From Flavivirga aquimarina (GTDB lineage Bacteria; Bacteroidota; Bacteroidia; Flavobacteriales; Flavobacteriaceae): a DNA stretch of 64,000 bases. This document shows, piece by piece, positions 61,694 to 64,000 of this stretch. A program made the position numbers and the translations under genes. Each line of letters starts with the position of its first letter. Position 1 is the stretch's first letter. The notes below the pieces were generated by a model. The model was not told the DNA's origin. It saw only the letters and a list, made by a program, of their open reading frames with translations, and ran no database searches. Location: NCBI RefSeq assembly GCF_030540835.1, contig NZ_JAUOEK010000069.1:81132-145131 (forward strand), written 5' to 3'.

Positions 61694-63148
61694 ATGAAAC
61701 ATATTTATAAAATAGTACTAGCATTACTAATTATTTTAAATTTTTATTCTTGTGATGAGTTCTTAGAGCTAAAACCAAAAGGAGAATTTATACCTAGAGA
61801 ATATGAGGATTATGTGTTTTTATTGAATGATCCAAATCTTATAAACCAGTTAGAATTGGGCTATGTTAATCTTTTTACGGATGATTTAGAAAAACTTGTA
61901 GACTCAGGTTTGCCTCTTGACGTTGGTTTTAATGATACCCCAGAGTTTGGTGTAAATTATTATTATTTTAACTCTGGACCTACGCATCCACAAGATGAAA
62001 ATGATGAATTTTTCACATCATCTTATCAACAAATTTATACGTATGATTTTGTGGCAAGTGATGTGATGGAGGTTACAGATGCATCTGAAGAAGAAAAATT
62101 AGCTGTTAGAGCAGAAGCCTTATTTGGTAGAGCATACAATTATTTTAAATTAATAAATCTTTATGCAAAAGCCTACGATCCTGCTACAGCTAGTACAGAT
62201 TATGGTGTGCCTCTAATTTTAGAAAGTAATATTTATGCAGAGTACGGTAGGAATTCTGTAGAAGAAGTTTATAATCAAATAATTAATGATTTGTTAGAAG
62301 CTACCTCTTCTCTTCCCGTAACTGCCTCAAGTAATTACCACCCAACAAAAGCTTCTGGTTATTTACTGTTAGCTAAGGTATATTTATTTATGGGGGAATT
62401 TGATACTGCACTTACTTATGCAAATTTAGCTTTAGATAATAAAGAGACTTTTGAATTGCAAGATTTAAAAAAATACATTGCTGGTAGAGGTGAATGGGAA
62501 GAAAGAATTAAAAACGAGACTACTAAAGAACTGATGGAAGAGATGGTAGATATATCAGAAAACATGTATATCAAAAAATCGTTAACTAATTTTGATGCCA
62601 TGGCTTTTGCGACAGAAGAGTTAGTAGCTATATATGAAAAAGATTTACCAAGTGGTTCAATAGATAAACGTAGAGAATTGTATTTTGACACTGATAGATC
62701 TGAATTTCAAATTTTTGCATTTATTGATTTTCCTGGTAAGACACTTTTTGCAAGCTTTGTGAGAAGAAATGTAGGAATGTCGTTACCAGATTTATATCTT
62801 ATTTTAGCGGAAGCAGAAGCTAGGGTTGGTAGTAAAGATAAAGCCATGGAGTATATAAACTATCTTAGAGATTATAGAATTACCAACAATGTGCCATTAA
62901 CAGTGGCGACAAATGAAGAGGCTTTAATAAAGGTTTTAGAAGAAAGAAGAAGAGAGTTTAGTTTTCGTTCTGATTTTAGGTTTGTGGATCTAAAAAGGCT
63001 TAATAAAGAACCTGCCTTTGCTAAAACAATAACTCATACTATAAAAGGTGTTGATTATACATTACCACCAAACGATCCAAGGTATATTTTACCACTTTCT
63101 AACGATGTTATACAATTTAATCCAGATATGCCTCTATACGATAGGTAA
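61694..63148 (+). CDS. SusD/RagB-type nutrient-binding lipoprotein
   Basis: This 484-residue surface lipoprotein has a signal peptide ending NFYSC (Cys about 20) followed by DEFLELKPKGEFIP, the usual SusD start. TPR helices (EEEKLAVRAEALFGRAYNYFKLINLYAKAY, YNQIINDLLEATSSLP, ASGYLLLAKVYLFMGEFDTAL, in parts) and the conserved C-terminal LPDLYLILAEAEARVG, YINYLRDYRI, EERRREFSFRSDFRFVDLKRL and PPNDPRYILPL segments are present. It forms the lid of the SusC transporter. The start codon is five bases after the susC stop codon. Confidence 0.95.
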   Translation: MKHIYKIVLALLIILNFYSCDEFLELKPKGEFIPREYEDYVFLLNDPNLINQLELGYVNLFTDDLEKLVDSGLPLDVGFNDTPEFGVNYYYFNSGPTHPQDENDEFFTSSYQQIYTYDFVASDVMEVTDASEEEKLAVRAEALFGRAYNYFKLINLYAKAYDPATASTDYGVPLILESNIYAEYGRNSVEEVYNQIINDLLEATSSLPVTASSNYHPTKASGYLLLAKVYLFMGEFDTALTYANLALDNKETFELQDLKKYIAGRGEWEERIKNETTKELMEEMVDISENMYIKKSLTNFDAMAFATEELVAIYEKDLPSGSIDKRRELYFDTDRSEFQIFAFIDFPGKTLFASFVRRNVGMSLPDLYLILAEAEARVGSKDKAMEYINYLRDYRITNNVPLTVATNEEALIKVLEERRREFSFRSDFRFVDLKRLNKEPAFAKTITHTIKGVDYTLPPNDPRYILPLSNDVIQFNPDMPLYDR

Positions 63149-63166
63149 CCAATAGAAAATCAGTAT

Positions 63167-64000
63167 ATGAGAAATATATTTATAATTTTAGTAACAGCAT
63201 TATTATTTTCATCATTTCAAAAGCCTCAATATGTAATTAATGGTGTTTTTAAAGGCGGTGAAGGAAAAGAAATAGTATTAGAAGAACTTTCTAATTTAAG
63301 AGTTGTAAAACGTTTAGGTTCCGCTCATGTAGATGCAAATGGCAAATTTACTTTTACAGGAGACGCTTTTAGCGAAATTAAAGAAGCCAGATTATCAATT
63401 GTAGGTACAAGGTTTAAAGAAGATTTTATTATTGAAGATGCGGTTGTTATTGATGTTAATATTCTAGCAAAAGTTGTTACAGAGAAATACACAAAATATC
63501 TTTTTGATTTAGATCGAGGAAAAGAAGATGCTGTATATGCGAAGCTTAAAGTCAATTATAAAGATAGAAGAACTGTGTGGGGAGGCAAAAGTAATAGAGT
63601 AGTGGTAGCAAATAGAGAAGGAAAACTAAGTGATGAAGACTTAAAAAAAACGCGAGCAAAATTTGATGCCGATTTTATTGATGAAACGCTTAATATTTTA
63701 GCTAATTATTCGGATAGTTTTGGAGCTTATTTTTATATAAAAAACTATATGTTACGGTTTGATCCGCTACCTGTAGTTGAAAAGGCATTTAACAACCTGT
63801 CTGACCGTATTAAGAACTCAAAAGAAGCAATGGTTTTTAAATACGAGGTCGAAGAAATCAAAAGATCATTTGTAGGCGGTACCCCTGATGATTTTTCCAT
63901 TCCTTCATTAGATGGAGGAGAAACTAGTTTGTATCAATACAGAGGTAAAGTATTGTTGATAGATTGTTGGGCAACTTGGTGTGGCCCCTGTATTAAGGAA
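63167..64000 (+). CDS. TlpA-family thioredoxin-like protein (cut by the window end)
   Basis: The first 278 codons are in the window and the frame is still open. A signal peptide (NIFIILVTALLFSSFQ) is followed by a DUF4369-like N-terminal beta domain (about 22-130: VINGVFKGGEGKEIVLEEL, GKFTFTGDAFSEIKEARL), a helical linker and the start of a thioredoxin domain (about 235 on: DDFSIPSLDGGETSLYQYRGK, LLIDCWATWCGPC). The WCGPC active site lies only five codons before the window end. It starts 18 bases after susD, so it belongs to the same operon. Such proteins reduce disulphides in the periplasm and are often next to SusCD pairs. Confidence 0.9.
   Translation, partial: MRNIFIILVTALLFSSFQKPQYVINGVFKGGEGKEIVLEELSNLRVVKRLGSAHVDANGKFTFTGDAFSEIKEARLSIVGTRFKEDFIIEDAVVIDVNILAKVVTEKYTKYLFDLDRGKEDAVYAKLKVNYKDRRTVWGGKSNRVVVANREGKLSDEDLKKTRAKFDADFIDETLNILANYSDSFGAYFYIKNYMLRFDPLPVVEKAFNNLSDRIKNSKEAMVFKYEVEEIKRSFVGGTPDDFSIPSLDGGETSLYQYRGKVLLIDCWATWCGPCIKE

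Overview
The window is AT-rich chromosomal DNA of a Bacteroidota bacterium, most likely a marine or environmental member of Flavobacteriaceae. Several lines of evidence agree. There are type IX secretion sorting domains of both kinds (type B at 7964-9844 and 31832-38632, type A at 54104-55591) and a PorP/SprF protein. There is a SusC/SusD pair with a FecI/FecR sigma/anti-sigma system. The rnc, IPExxxVDY-protein and pyk genes lie together. Promoters fit the Bacteroidetes TTG-N19-TAnnTTTG form, and few genes show Shine-Dalgarno sequences.

Region by region. (1) 1-12386: a CAP-domain lipoprotein, a large alpha-2-macroglobulin lipoprotein and penicillin-binding protein 1C. The last two are usual partners, but here they are separated by two near-identical DUF559 nuclease genes lying between three copies of a 200-base palindrome-rich repeat, plus a secreted type B adhesin-like protein. 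(2) 12388-15514: a minus-strand trio (CYTH enzyme, YCII-domain lipoprotein, EEP-family nuclease/phosphatase) and dinB. (3) 15650-19131: an ECF sigma factor with a membrane protein, a lipoprotein, an LTxxQ/Spy-like periplasmic protein and a beta-barrel-like protein; this looks like an envelope-stress locus. (4) 19246-30453: housekeeping genes pyk, rnc, fabF, acpP, purN, an RNase H, a LytS/LytTR pair, a PfkB kinase and an amidophosphoribosyltransferase. (5) 30454-30891: two tandem copies of a likely small RNA gene, each with a promoter -7 box and an intrinsic terminator. (6) 30892-43491: PorP/SprF and a 2266-residue repeat-rich adhesin, then a TPR histidine kinase/NarL-type regulator pair, then a small membrane protein with a broken homologue of the leptospiral surface lipoprotein LipL32. 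The adhesin operon and the membrane-protein/LipL32 operon carry the same roughly 99-base upstream element, so they look like one regulon, probably of the two-component system between them. (7) 43762-52950: superoxide dismutase, AddA-like and AddB-like recombination nucleases with an OmpA gene between them, and an alpha/beta hydrolase. (8) 52991-64000: a 3' fragment of tRNA-Ala, a decayed IS30-type transposase, a T9SS-exported protein, and a FecI / FecR-SusC-SusD-TlpA uptake locus. A 27-base ECF-type promoter with identical spacing precedes both the exported protein and fecR, which suggests that FecI controls both.

The most interesting items are the DUF559/repeat module, the tandem small RNAs, the LipL32 pseudogene with its shared operator, and the shared ECF promoter. 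All calls come from reading the sequence; no database search was possible.
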